A stretch of DNA of 64,000 bases, taken from positions 159,204 through 223,203 of the forward strand of contig NZ_VUKA01000006.1 of assembly GCF_008386565.1 (NCBI RefSeq), read 5' to 3'. This stretch comes from Teichococcus oryzae. GTDB lineage: Bacteria; Pseudomonadota; Alphaproteobacteria; Acetobacterales; Acetobacteraceae. Below are positions 1 to 8,803 of this stretch, in pieces; the stretch's first letter is position 1, and each line of letters opens with the position of its first letter. A program made the position numbers and the translations under genes. A model generated the notes under the pieces. It saw only the letters and a list, made by a program, of their open reading frames with translations. It ran no database searches and was not told the DNA's origin.

Positions 1-367
1 TGGCGGCGAAGTCGGGAAGCTGGATCTCCGGCATCTGCTCCAGCTCGATGCGGAACTCGAGGTCGGCATCGTCCTTGAAGGACACCAGCTCGATCTTCGG
101 CTGCATGGCCGGGCGCAGGCCGCGCTCCTCGACCACGGTGCGGGTCACGGACTGGACCTGCTGCTCCAGCACCTCGCTCATCACGGCGGAAGCATAGCGC
201 TGCTTCACCACGGCCATCGGCACCTTGCCGGGGCGGAAGCCCGGCAGGCGGATGTCCTTGGCCAGCGACACCAGGCGCTGATCGCGCGCCGCGGCGATGT
301 CAGCCGCCGGAACCACCACGGTAAAGGCCCGCTTCAGCCCCTCGGCTGCCAGCTCGGTCACCTGCAT
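1..367 (-). CDS. tig: Trigger factor, N-terminal part (runs off the window)
   Basis: Ribosome-associated chaperone and peptidyl-prolyl isomerase that binds nascent chains at the exit tunnel. The visible 122 residues begin MQVTELAAEGLKRAFTVVVP and align with the ribosome-binding domain of E. coli Tig. The signature GFRPGKVP, which contacts ribosomal protein L23, lies near residues 44-51, followed by the usual MAVVKQRYASAVMSEVL stretch. The start is the ATG complementary to 365-367, with TAGGAG about 14 nt upstream. The PPIase and C-terminal chaperone domains lie outside the window. In most proteobacteria tig precedes clpP-clpX, which would be off the left edge. Identification is secure; the gene is incomplete only because of the window boundary. 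Confidence 0.95.
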   Translation of the reverse strand, partial: MQVTELAAEGLKRAFTVVVPAADIAAARDQRLVSLAKDIRLPGFRPGKVPMAVVKQRYASAVMSEVLEQQVQSVTRTVVEERGLRPAMQPKIELVSFKDDADLEFRIELEQMPEIQLPDFAA

Positions 368-433
368 CGCCACACCAACGCTCCTAGAGAAATCATCAGG
401 TCGTTTGCCGGCACGCTTCGGGGAGGGCCAGGA

Positions 434-518
434 TGGTGCGGGCGGAGGGACTTGAACCCCCACGGCTTGCGCCACTGGAACCTAAATCCAGCGTGTCTGC
501 CAATTCCACCACGCCCGC
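434..518 (-). tRNA. tRNA-Leu (anticodon UAG)
   Basis: On the minus strand the sequence folds as an 85-nt class II tRNA. The 7-bp acceptor stem is GCGGGCG/CGCCCGC, the CCA end is encoded, and there is a long variable arm. The T loop is TTCAAGT. The anticodon arm CTGGA-TTTAGGT-TCCAG places TAG at positions 34-36, so it decodes CUA and, by wobble, other CUN codons. It lies 66 nt upstream of trigger factor on the same strand. Confidence 0.95.
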
Positions 519-695
519 CCAAGACCCACGACGCCCACGCGCCAGGCGTTCATGAGCCGGCGCGTTTAGCGCAGTGGCGGCCGCATTGAAAGAGCGCAGC
601 CGCCCGCGGGCTGTCTTGCATGCCCCGGGCGGCGGCGTCACACAGGATGCGGCCGGCCCTTCGCCGGCCGTTTCGCGCCCGAGGTTCCCGCCCCC

Positions 696-1910
696 ATGAG
701 CGTCACCGCACCCCTCCGCCACACCTTGCCGGCCACCCCGCTCGACGACCTGCCGGACCGGATCAGGGCCCTGTCGCTGAACCAGATCGCGGAGGTGGCG
801 GATCTCGGCCGGGAGGACCCGGACGTCATCAAGCTCTGGATCGGCGAGGGCGACCTGCCGACGCCGCCCTTCGTGGTGGAAGCCGCCGCGGCGGCAATGC
901 GGGCCGGCCACACCCGCTACACCTACGCCCATGGCCTGCCCCGGCTGCGCCAGGCGCTGTCCGACTACCACCGGCGGCATTGGGGGGTGGAGGTGCCGGC
1001 GAGCCGCTTCACCGTCACCGCCGGTGGCATGAACGCCATCATGCAGGCGATGCAGGCCGTGCTGAGCCCGGGCGACGAGGTGATCTTTCCCGCGCCGCAC
1101 TGGCCCAACCTGGCCGCCACGGTGCAGGTGATGGGCGGAGTCGCGGTTCCGGTCGGGCTGGACCGCGGCGCGGATGGCGGCTTCAGCCTGCGCCTGCAGG
1201 CGATCGAGGCGGCGATCACGCCGCACACCCGGGTCATCGCCATCAACTCCCCCTCCAACCCCACGGGCTGGGTGATGAGCAAGGCTGAGATGGTGGCGCT
1301 GCGGGATCTCGCCCGCGCGAACGGTCTCTGGATCCTGTCAGATGAAGTCTACAACCACTTCACCTATGGCAACAGCATCGCCCCCTCCTTCCTGGAGGTA
1401 TGCGAGCCGCATGACCGGCTGCTGGTTTCCAACACCTTCTCCAAGAACTGGGCGATGACCGGCTGGCGCGCCGGCTGGCTGATCTTCCCGGAAGGGCTGG
1501 CGGAGGTTTTCGACAATCTCAGCCAGTACAACACCACCTCCATCCCGACCTTCATCCAGCACGCCTGCATCGCCGCGCTGGAGGAAGGAGACGACTTCAT
1601 CCGCGCCATGGTCGGGCGCTGCCGCGAAAGCCGCCGCGTCTTCGCGGAGGGTCTGGCGGCCATTCCCGGCATCACCGTGCGGCCGCCGGAAGGCAGCTTC
1701 TACCTGATGTTCTCGGTGGCGGGCGAAACCGACGCCAAGGCCCTGGCGATTCGCCTTCTGCGCGAAGCCAAGGTGGGGCTGGCGCCGGGCACCGCCTTCG
1801 GCCCCGAGGGCCAGGGGCAGCTCCGCCTGTGCTTTGCGGTGGACAGGGCGCTGGCGCGGGAAGCCATGCGGCGCCTCGAAACCTATTTCCGGGGCCGCGC
1901 GGAAGGTTAG
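696..1910 (+). CDS. PLP-dependent aminotransferase, class I/II (aspartate aminotransferase-like)
   Basis: A 404-residue fold-type I aminotransferase; substrate not determined. The PLP Schiff-base lysine is about K250 in SNTFSKNWAMTGWRAGW. The phosphate and substrate motifs SPSNPTG (about 185-191) and SDEVYNH (about 215-221) are intact. The region near 109-112 (AGGMNAIMQA) matches the cofactor phosphate-binding turn. Length and motif order fit the AspC/MalY-like superfamily. The ATG is preceded by GAGG about 12 nt upstream. It is transcribed alone and its stop overlaps the convergent GH15-like gene by three bases (1908-1909 shared, tail to tail). Family assignment is firm, but subgroup (aspartate, aromatic or alanine-type) cannot be fixed from sequence alone. 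Confidence 0.9.
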   Translation: MSVTAPLRHTLPATPLDDLPDRIRALSLNQIAEVADLGREDPDVIKLWIGEGDLPTPPFVVEAAAAAMRAGHTRYTYAHGLPRLRQALSDYHRRHWGVEVPASRFTVTAGGMNAIMQAMQAVLSPGDEVIFPAPHWPNLAATVQVMGGVAVPVGLDRGADGGFSLRLQAIEAAITPHTRVIAINSPSNPTGWVMSKAEMVALRDLARANGLWILSDEVYNHFTYGNSIAPSFLEVCEPHDRLLVSNTFSKNWAMTGWRAGWLIFPEGLAEVFDNLSQYNTTSIPTFIQHACIAALEEGDDFIRAMVGRCRESRRVFAEGLAAIPGITVRPPEGSFYLMFSVAGETDAKALAIRLLREAKVGLAPGTAFGPEGQGQLRLCFAVDRALAREAMRRLETYFRGRAEG

Positions 1911-3751
1911 TCCCGCAACCCGAAGCGGCCGATGCCGGCTTCCAGCCGCAAGGCCTGGTTGACCACCGCCGCCTGGACGGGAGCGCAGGGGAAATTGCCC
2001 AGGAAGTCGCCGGTCCCGAAGGCGAAGCCCTCGGCATACAGCCCCAGATCATTGGCGCGGCCCAGCAGCCGCTCGAACAGGGCCCTGGCGGCGCGGGTCC
2101 GTCCCGACAGGGCCAGGCAGCCTGCCAACCAGAAGGAAGCAGCCACAAAGGCGCCTTCCCGTTCCGGGAGGCCCTCATCGGCGTCATGGGGGCGCATCAG
2201 GTCGCCTTCCGCCAGTTCGCGCAGGATGACCTCCAGCGTCGCGGCGATCCGGGGGTCCTGGGGCTCGAAGGCGCCATGCAGCACGGCGCGCAACAACGCG
2301 GCATCCAGCCGGTCTGAGCCATAGGCCATGGCGAAGGCGCCGCGCCGGATGCTCCAGCCGCGGCGGTGATATTCCTCGCGGACCCCCGCGGCCACCTCGT
2401 TCCAGCCCGCCACGGCCGCCTCATCCTGGCCCAGGGCCCGGGCGCAGCGGGCGGCGGTGTCGAGCGCCCGCCACAGCATGGCCCTGCTGTGCAGATGGTG
2501 CAGCGGCGGCCCATCCAGGGCCCAGAAGCCGTGATCCGGTTCATGCCGGGATGCCAGCGCCCGCTCCGCCAAGGCCCGCATCCATTGCTCCGGCCGGCGG
2601 CCGAGGCCCTGCGGCACCCTTCCGGCGCGGCCGGCCTGGAGATGCAGCAGAAACAGAAGCTCGCCATGGGTGCCATGCTGCCACCGGTCCTGGTGGACCT
2701 CGCCGATGCGCACGGGGCCGGAACCGCGATGGCCTTCCAGATGGGCCAGCACCTCCCCCGCTCCGCCGTGGCCGCCGATCGCATAGCGCGGGAGCGGCCT
2801 GGAATCCCCGGTGGCGGCACGCAGGAAGCGGAGGAACTCGGCGGCCTCCCGCCCATAGCCGAGCTCAGCGAAGGCGCTGGCCGTGGCGCTGGCGTCGCGC
2901 AGGCAAGCCAGGCGACCATCGCCGCCGCCGCCCTGCACCCCGGGAAGCCCGGCGGTGGCAGCGGCGATCATGGCGCCGCTGGATGCATCGCACAGCAGCT
3001 TCAAGCAAAGCGCGCTGCGCAGCACCACTTCCCGGTAGGGGCCATGGCAGCGGCAGCGGGCGCTCCATTCCTCCCAGTAACGGCGCGTCCGCGCCAGCCG
3101 GTGCGCCACGCCCTCGGCCGGGGCCGAGGGCTGCCCCGCGGCCAGACCAGGGGTGAGCACCAGAAAGGCTTCCTCCCCCTGGCGCAGGGCAAAGGGGATC
3201 CAGGCTTCGTTGCCCCGCTGCTCCGGCGGCGCCGAGCCGGCGGCGTGCAGCCGGTGCCCGCCGGCGGTGAACAGGATGCCCCCGGCATCCGCCTGCGCCC
3301 CCGCCTGAAGGCGGCCATAATCAAAGGCGGGACGTATGCGGAACCAACCGCTGACCGTGCCCGAGGCGCAACGCAGCAGCCGGATCAAGCGGCCCTCCGC
3401 TTCGCCGTCCGGTCCTTCGGCGGGAAGGAAGGGAACAGGATGAAGCGGCATGAAGTCGGTCAGCACCGCTTCCCCGCCCGCCATGGCCAGCCGGGTTTCC
3501 AGGATGTTGGTGCCAGGCAGGTAGCGTCGGCCGGCCGGGCGCGGCTCGCCCTGCCCCGGGCCGCCTTCCAGGGTGCAAAGCCCGCCCCGCAGGTCATCGA
3601 GGATGCGCAGGAACAGGGCCGGGCTGTCATGGCGCGGCCAGCACAGCCAGTCCACCGAACCATCCGGCGCGATCAAGGCGGTGCTGCGCGTATCACCCAC
3701 AATGCCGTAGTCGCTGATTGGCCGGTATCGGCCGCGGGTCGCGCGGGGCAT
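1907..3751 (-). CDS. GH15-family (glucoamylase/trehalase-like) protein with eroded active-site motifs
   Basis: A 614-residue protein with the two-part GH15 layout: an N-terminal beta-sandwich (PISDYGIVGDTRSTALIAP from residue 11, typical of trehalase-like GH15) and a C-terminal (alpha/alpha)6 barrel. Recognisable barrel landmarks are LRDAS near residue 280, a GxW stretch near 406, LPEREGAFVAASFWL near 535 and LGNFPCAP near 585. Known GH15 members read RNWDYRYCWLRDA before the first landmark and GIWE at the second, where Glu is the proposed general acid. Here these read GGDGRLACLRDA and GFWALDG, so the Trp/Asp/Arg substrate contacts and the Glu look lost. The family call is good; hydrolase activity is doubtful. 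It may be a divergent subfamily or a non-catalytic relative. The ATG has GGAGG about 13 nt upstream. Confidence 0.8.
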   Translation of the reverse strand: MPRATRGRYRPISDYGIVGDTRSTALIAPDGSVDWLCWPRHDSPALFLRILDDLRGGLCTLEGGPGQGEPRPAGRRYLPGTNILETRLAMAGGEAVLTDFMPLHPVPFLPAEGPDGEAEGRLIRLLRCASGTVSGWFRIRPAFDYGRLQAGAQADAGGILFTAGGHRLHAAGSAPPEQRGNEAWIPFALRQGEEAFLVLTPGLAAGQPSAPAEGVAHRLARTRRYWEEWSARCRCHGPYREVVLRSALCLKLLCDASSGAMIAAATAGLPGVQGGGGDGRLACLRDASATASAFAELGYGREAAEFLRFLRAATGDSRPLPRYAIGGHGGAGEVLAHLEGHRGSGPVRIGEVHQDRWQHGTHGELLFLLHLQAGRAGRVPQGLGRRPEQWMRALAERALASRHEPDHGFWALDGPPLHHLHSRAMLWRALDTAARCARALGQDEAAVAGWNEVAAGVREEYHRRGWSIRRGAFAMAYGSDRLDAALLRAVLHGAFEPQDPRIAATLEVILRELAEGDLMRPHDADEGLPEREGAFVAASFWLAGCLALSGRTRAARALFERLLGRANDLGLYAEGFAFGTGDFLGNFPCAPVQAAVVNQALRLEAGIGRFGLRD

Positions 3752-4009
3752 GGGGCCGGCCTAGCCTCCCGCCTCCGGCCCGGCCCCGCGCCCGGCGCCG
3801 GATCGGTTGCCGCCGCCGGTCACGTCAGGACCTGGAGCGCCGGAGCCCGGCCAAGGGTGGCGCGGCAGGACCGGCATGGGCGGCCCCCGCCTGCACATCG
3901 CTGACCGGCTCGGGCCGGGATGGCTTGCCCGGGCGGCGACACTCCCGGCGACAACGGAAACCGGGGGCGGATCGTCACCCCTGGGGTCGCCCACCCGACC
4001 TTCCATGCC

Positions 4010-6403
4010 TCAGTGCCCGAGCAGGGCCTGGGCGCAGGCATCCAGGATGGCCTCCCTGTCCAACTCGTATTCACGATAAAGATCCGGGATGTCCCCCGCC
4101 TGGCCGAAGCGGTCGACACCCAGCGGCACGACCCGGTGGCCATGCACGGCGCCCATCCAGGCATGCGCCGCCGGATGGCCGTCCAGCACGGAAACAATGG
4201 CTGCGTCGCGGGCCAGCGGCGCCAGCAGCGCTTCAATGGTTGAGGGCGGGTTGCCCGGGCCACGCCGCGCCGCGCGGCGCGCCTTCAACCATTCGGCATG
4301 CAGCCGGTCGGGGCTGGTGATGGCCAGCAGCCCCGCCCCCGGCTCCTCGGCGCGCAGTTCCTCGAAGGCAGCCAGGGCTTCCGGCGCCACCGGGCCCTGA
4401 TAGGCGATGGCGATGCGCGCGCCTTCCGCTGGCGGCACCGCCCAGTAGCCGCCGGCGATCACCGCCTGCGGATCGAGCCGCCGCTCCGGCTGCGCGATGG
4501 AGCGGGTGGACAGCCGCAGCCATACCGCCGAGCCGTCCGGCTGCTGCATGTGGTGGAAGGCATGGCGCAGCAGGATCGCCAGTTCGTCGGCATGCGCCGG
4601 CTCATAGGCGGCCAGCCGGTCCTGGGCCATGCCGATCAGCGGCGTGTTGACGCTCTGGTGCTGCCCGCCTTCCGGCGCCAGGGTGAGGCCTGAGGGGGTG
4701 GACACCAGCAGAAAGCGCGCATCCTGGTAGCAGGCATAGATCAGCGCATCGAGGCCGCGGTTGACGAAGGGGTCGTACACCGTGCCCACCGGCAGCAGCC
4801 GCGCCCCGTGCATGCGGTCGGCCAGGCCCAGCGCGCCCAGCACCAGGAACAGGTTCTGCTCGGCGATGCCAAGCTCGACATGCTGCCCCTTGGGCGACAT
4901 GCCCCAGCGCTGCGCCGAGGCCAGCTTGGCGTCGCGGAACACGTCGTTCTTCAGGTGGCGGTCGAAGATGCCGCGCCGGTTCACCCAGGGGCCGAGGCTG
5001 GTCGACACCGTCACGTCGGGGCTGGTGGTGACCACGCGCGAGGCCACGGCGGACCATTCCTTCTGGCCCCGGCCGATCTCGGCCATCAGCTCGCCAAAGC
5101 CCGCCTGGGTGGACAGCATTCGGCTGGGCGGCAGGCGGGGCGCCGGCAGCAGGGGCGGCACTGGCACGGGCGGCGCCACCAGGCTGCGCCCTTCCGGCGC
5201 CAGGGGGGCGGCGAAGGGAATCTCCCGGAGAAAGGCTTCCAGTTCCGCCTCGGGCAGGCCCAGCCCCTCGAAGCGGTCCCATTCATGGCCCTCGCGGATG
5301 TTCAGTTCGGCGCGGAAGGCTTCCATCTGCTCCCGCGTCATCAGCCCGGCATGGTTGTCCTTGTGCCCGGCGAAAGGCAGGCCCATGCCCTTGACCGTGT
5401 AGGCGATGAAGCAGGTGGGCTGGTCGCCCGCCGCCTCCTGGGCGCGGAACGCCTCGCACAGCGTCTCGATGTCGTGGCCGCCGAGATTGGTCATCAGCGC
5501 GCCGAGTTCGGCGTCATCCAGCGGATCGATGATGGCGCGGATGCCGGGGATGCGGCCCAGCTCGGCCAGGATGGCGCTGCGCCACGCCGTTCCGCCCTGG
5601 AAGGTCAGCGCGGAATAAAGGCTGTTCGGGCAGTCATCGATCCAGCGGCGCAGATGCTCGCCATCGGGGCGCGCGAAGGCGGCTTCGAGCTTGCGGCCAT
5701 ATTTCAGCGTGACGACGTTCCAGCCCATGTCCCGGAACAGCCCCTCGATGCGGCCGAACAGCCGGTCGGGCACCACGGAATCCAGGCTCTGGCGGTTGTA
5801 GTCGATCACCCACCAGACATCGCGGATGTCGTGCTTCCAGCCTTCCAGAAGCGCCTCGTAGATGTTGCCCTCGTCCAGCTCGGCATCGCCGACGATGGCG
5901 ACGTGGCGGCCGCGCGGCATGCCTTCCCGTGCCAGGCCGTGCAGGTGCACGTAATCCTGCACCAGGGAGGCAAAGGAGGTCAGCGCCACGCCCAGCCCGA
6001 CCGAGCCGGTGGAGAAATCCACCTCCGGCCCGTCCTTGATCCGGCTGGGATAGGGCTGGATGCCGCCGAACTGGCGCAGCGTCGCCAGCTTCTCGCGCGT
6101 TTGCCGGCCGAGCAGGTAGTTGATGGCGTGGAACACCGGCCCGGCATGGGGCTTCACCGCCACCCGGTCCTGCGGCCGCAGGATGTCGAAATACAGCGCC
6201 GTCATGATCGCCGCCACCGACGCCGAGGATGCCTGGTGCCCGCCGACCTTCAGCCCGTCGCGATTGGGGCGGATGTGGTTGGCGTTGTGGATGGTCCAGG
6301 CCGACAGCCAGAGAAGCTTGCGCTCCACGGCACGCAGCAGCTTCAGGCGTCGGGTGGGATCTTCAGCCGGGCGCAGCCCACGCGGGTCGGGAGTGGCGTT
6401 CAT
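4010..6403 (-). CDS. AceE/transketolase-like thiamine diphosphate enzyme
   Basis: A 797-residue ThDP enzyme most like the homodimeric pyruvate dehydrogenase E1 (AceE) branch of the transketolase superfamily. Seen directly: GGHQASSAS near residue 54 (AceE has GGHMASFQS), the ThDP/Mg motif GDAELDEGNIYEA near 170 ending in YNRQSLD, and a pyrimidine-domain segment ELGIAEQNL near 530. The C-terminal half carries PSGLTLAPEGGQHQS near 580, similar to the GEGLQHEDG region of AceE. It is shorter than AceE (about 887 aa) and longer than transketolase (about 660 aa). No E2 or E3 genes flank it, so a role inside a PDH complex is not supported; annotated relatives are often just called transketolase. SD AGGAAG lies about 7 nt before the ATG. 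Confidence 0.75.
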   Translation of the reverse strand: MNATPDPRGLRPAEDPTRRLKLLRAVERKLLWLSAWTIHNANHIRPNRDGLKVGGHQASSASVAAIMTALYFDILRPQDRVAVKPHAGPVFHAINYLLGRQTREKLATLRQFGGIQPYPSRIKDGPEVDFSTGSVGLGVALTSFASLVQDYVHLHGLAREGMPRGRHVAIVGDAELDEGNIYEALLEGWKHDIRDVWWVIDYNRQSLDSVVPDRLFGRIEGLFRDMGWNVVTLKYGRKLEAAFARPDGEHLRRWIDDCPNSLYSALTFQGGTAWRSAILAELGRIPGIRAIIDPLDDAELGALMTNLGGHDIETLCEAFRAQEAAGDQPTCFIAYTVKGMGLPFAGHKDNHAGLMTREQMEAFRAELNIREGHEWDRFEGLGLPEAELEAFLREIPFAAPLAPEGRSLVAPPVPVPPLLPAPRLPPSRMLSTQAGFGELMAEIGRGQKEWSAVASRVVTTSPDVTVSTSLGPWVNRRGIFDRHLKNDVFRDAKLASAQRWGMSPKGQHVELGIAEQNLFLVLGALGLADRMHGARLLPVGTVYDPFVNRGLDALIYACYQDARFLLVSTPSGLTLAPEGGQHQSVNTPLIGMAQDRLAAYEPAHADELAILLRHAFHHMQQPDGSAVWLRLSTRSIAQPERRLDPQAVIAGGYWAVPPAEGARIAIAYQGPVAPEALAAFEELRAEEPGAGLLAITSPDRLHAEWLKARRAARRGPGNPPSTIEALLAPLARDAAIVSVLDGHPAAHAWMGAVHGHRVVPLGVDRFGQAGDIPDLYREYELDREAILDACAQALLGH

Positions 6404-6538
6404 GAGGGCTTCCTTGCTGCTTCGTTCCTGGACCCGGACAGGCTAGTGAAAACCTGCGCCGGCACCAAGCCGGGCACCTTCACGAGATGGCAATCGATTT
6501 GGCGCAACGTCGCCGCTTTCAAGCCGGAGCGTGATCCG

Positions 6539-7306
6539 ATGGCCGTCCCCCCTTCCGCCGGATGCCAGGGCTGCCGAAGGCCGGCATCGGCCCTGCCGCC
6601 CCTGTCGATGGCGTTCCAGCCCATCCTGCGCTCGAATGCCGCGGGCCGGCGGGTTTATGCCTATGAGGCGCTGGTACGGGGTCCCGCGGGAGAAGGCGCC
6701 GGCGGCGTGCTGGGCACAGTCACCGAAGCGAACCGCTACGCCTTCGACCAGGCCTGCCGCGTCCGCGCCATCGAGATGGCGGCCGCGCTGGGCCTGACCG
6801 AAACCGAAGCGCGGCTGTCCATCAACTTCATGCCCAACGCCGTCTACGAGCCACGCGCCTGCATCCGCGCCACCCTGGCCGCGGCCGAGCGCACCGCCCT
6901 GCCGCGGGACCGGCTGATCTTCGAGTTCACCGAGAACGAGGCCATGCAGGACCCGGCGCATCTGCTGCGCATCCTGGCCTGCTACCGGGAGATTGGCTTC
7001 CGCACCGCCATCGACGATTTCGGCGCCGGGCATTCGGGGCTGACCCTGCTGGCCGACTTCCAGCCCGACGCGGTCAAGCTCGACATGGCGTTGGTGCGCG
7101 GCGTGGACCAGGATTCGCGGCGGCGCAGCATCATACGCCACATGGTATCGCTATGCGCCGATCTCGGCTGCGACGTGGTGGCGGAAGGCATCGAAACGGA
7201 GGCCGAGTTCCGCGTCCTCCAGGATCTCGGCATCATGCTGTTCCAGGGCTACCTGATCGGCCGCCCCGGCTTCGAAACCCTGCCCCGCCTGGCCCTCGCC
7301 GCGTGA
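6539..7306 (+). CDS. EAL-domain protein (probable c-di-GMP phosphodiesterase)
   Basis: A 255-residue stand-alone EAL domain. The signature YEALVRG is near residues 42-48. Catalytic and metal positions visible include N in LSINFMPNA, E in FEFTENEA, DDFGAGHSGL near 158, K in VKLDMALV, E in AEGIETEAE and Q in FQGYLIGRP. All the usual EAL residues appear present, so c-di-GMP hydrolysis is plausible. The N-terminus holds a CQGC pair (residues 9-12) before the domain. The ATG at 6539 is chosen because GGAG sits about 10 nt upstream; the frame stays open far upstream but only opposite the AceE-like gene. Divergent from that gene and convergent with malonyl-CoA decarboxylase, 6 nt apart. Confidence 0.88.
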   Translation: MAVPPSAGCQGCRRPASALPPLSMAFQPILRSNAAGRRVYAYEALVRGPAGEGAGGVLGTVTEANRYAFDQACRVRAIEMAAALGLTETEARLSINFMPNAVYEPRACIRATLAAAERTALPRDRLIFEFTENEAMQDPAHLLRILACYREIGFRTAIDDFGAGHSGLTLLADFQPDAVKLDMALVRGVDQDSRRRSIIRHMVSLCADLGCDVVAEGIETEAEFRVLQDLGIMLFQGYLIGRPGFETLPRLALAA

Positions 7307-7312
7307 GGCGCG

Positions 7313-8722
7313 TCACTGCGGCCCGCCGCGCGCCAGCCTGCGCAGCGCGGCCGTGGCGGCCCGGCTGCCCTCGCCTACATAGGCCTCGTGGTAATCCTCG
7401 ATCTTCGCCGGGTCGTAGAGATAGTTCACCATGAAGCCGAGGCTTTCGCGCATCCCCTTCTCGGAGACGTCGCCGCGCCAGCAGATGCGCTCAACCCGCG
7501 CGCCGTTGGACAGGTGGAAATGCCCGACCGGATCGCGGGCCCGCTTGCCGCCGCGCCCCGCCTCGCTGATCAGGTAGCGGGCGCAAAGCCGGGTCAGCAC
7601 GGGCTCTGCCTTCAGGCCCCAGCTGCCGGCGAGCGCGCGTGGTCCGGCCAGCAGCGCGCGCAGCGCCGCGTCGCCGCTTTCGAGCCCTGACCATTCGACG
7701 AGTTGCTTCGCTTCCTCCTCCGTCAGCAGCTTCGGCTCGGCCTCGCTGGTGCGCTCCTCCAGCCAGCGGCGGAACCCCGGGATCGGCGACAGGGTGGAGA
7801 AGGTCTTCAGGTTGGGCAGTTCCTCCCGCAGCAGCGCCACGACCCGCTTGATCAGGAAGTTGCCGAAGGAGATCCCGTCCAGGCCGCGCTGGCAGTTGTT
7901 GATGGAATAGAAGATGGCGGTGTCGGCGCGGCGCGGGTCCTGCACCGGCGCCTTCTCGTCCAGCAGCTTCTGCACCGAGCCGGACAAGCCCTGCACCAGC
8001 GCCACCTCGACGAAGATCAGCGGCTCCTCCGGCATGCGCGGATGGAAGAAGGCATAACAGCGCCGGTCGGAATCGAGGCGGTTTTTCAGGTCCCGCCAGG
8101 TGCGGATGCGGTGCACCGCCTCATAGCCCACCAGCTTCTCCAGCAGCGCGGCCGGCGAATGCCAGTCGATGCGGCGCAGCTCCAGGAAGCCGATGTCGAA
8201 CCAGTTGGCCAGCAGGCCGCGCAGATCGGCATCCAACGCTCCCAGCATCGGGTCCTTGCCCATCAGTCGGTTCAGGTCGGCCCGCAGATCGACCAGGAAC
8301 TTCATGCCATCCGGGATGGTGGTGAACTGCGTCAGCAGGCGCACCCGCGGCGGTTCCAGCGTGCGGCGCAGCTTCGCCTTGGCGCTGGCCCGCGTGGCGG
8401 CGTCACGGGCGGCGCTGACCTCGCGCATGGCCATCTCCACCGCCGCGGCATCGGAGTCGAAGCCCGCCAGGGCGCGGAAGAAATCGGCGCGGCCCGCCTC
8501 ATCCAGCGTCAGGTAGGATTGCGCGAGGCTGGCGGCGCGGTTGCGGGCCGAAACCTCGCCACCGCGTGCTTCCAGGCAGTCGCGCATCCGCGTTTCCCAG
8601 GAGGCGTTCTCGGCCGGGCCGCTGACGGAGGCCGCCATGTCGCGCCACAGCAAGGTGACACGCTTCAGCGCCCGGTCGAACAACCCCTCGGATTCCGAAG
8701 GAAGAATGGCGATGTCGGACAT
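7313..8722 (-). CDS. Malonyl-CoA decarboxylase
   Basis: A 469-residue enzyme converting malonyl-CoA to acetyl-CoA and CO2. The N-terminal helical domain is followed by the GNAT-fold catalytic domain. Family-specific stretches are FFHPRMPEEPLIFVEVAL near 225, FYSINNCQRGLDGISFGNF near 271, FSTLSPIPGF near 311 (carrying the catalytic Ser) and GHFHLSNGA near 402 (carrying the catalytic His). Length fits bacterial members. The ATG has GAGGA 6-7 nt upstream. No malonyl-CoA synthetase or malonate carrier (matB/matC) is adjacent, so it probably clears malonyl-CoA generated elsewhere rather than forming a malonate operon. Identification is firm. Confidence 0.95.
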   Translation of the reverse strand: MSDIAILPSESEGLFDRALKRVTLLWRDMAASVSGPAENASWETRMRDCLEARGGEVSARNRAASLAQSYLTLDEAGRADFFRALAGFDSDAAAVEMAMREVSAARDAATRASAKAKLRRTLEPPRVRLLTQFTTIPDGMKFLVDLRADLNRLMGKDPMLGALDADLRGLLANWFDIGFLELRRIDWHSPAALLEKLVGYEAVHRIRTWRDLKNRLDSDRRCYAFFHPRMPEEPLIFVEVALVQGLSGSVQKLLDEKAPVQDPRRADTAIFYSINNCQRGLDGISFGNFLIKRVVALLREELPNLKTFSTLSPIPGFRRWLEERTSEAEPKLLTEEEAKQLVEWSGLESGDAALRALLAGPRALAGSWGLKAEPVLTRLCARYLISEAGRGGKRARDPVGHFHLSNGARVERICWRGDVSEKGMRESLGFMVNYLYDPAKIEDYHEAYVGEGSRAATAALRRLARGGPQ

Positions 8723-8803
8723 GCAGTTCCTCGACCCTCGGGCTCGGACCCCAGATTGGTAATCTGCAGAAATATCTGGTGATCAGTTTGGCGCAGTCCA
8801 GTC

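Noticed and set aside
4808-6538. Possible N-terminal extension of the EAL protein
   Set aside because: The frame is open but lies opposite the AceE-like gene, is His/Gln-rich, and a good SD and ATG occur at 6539.
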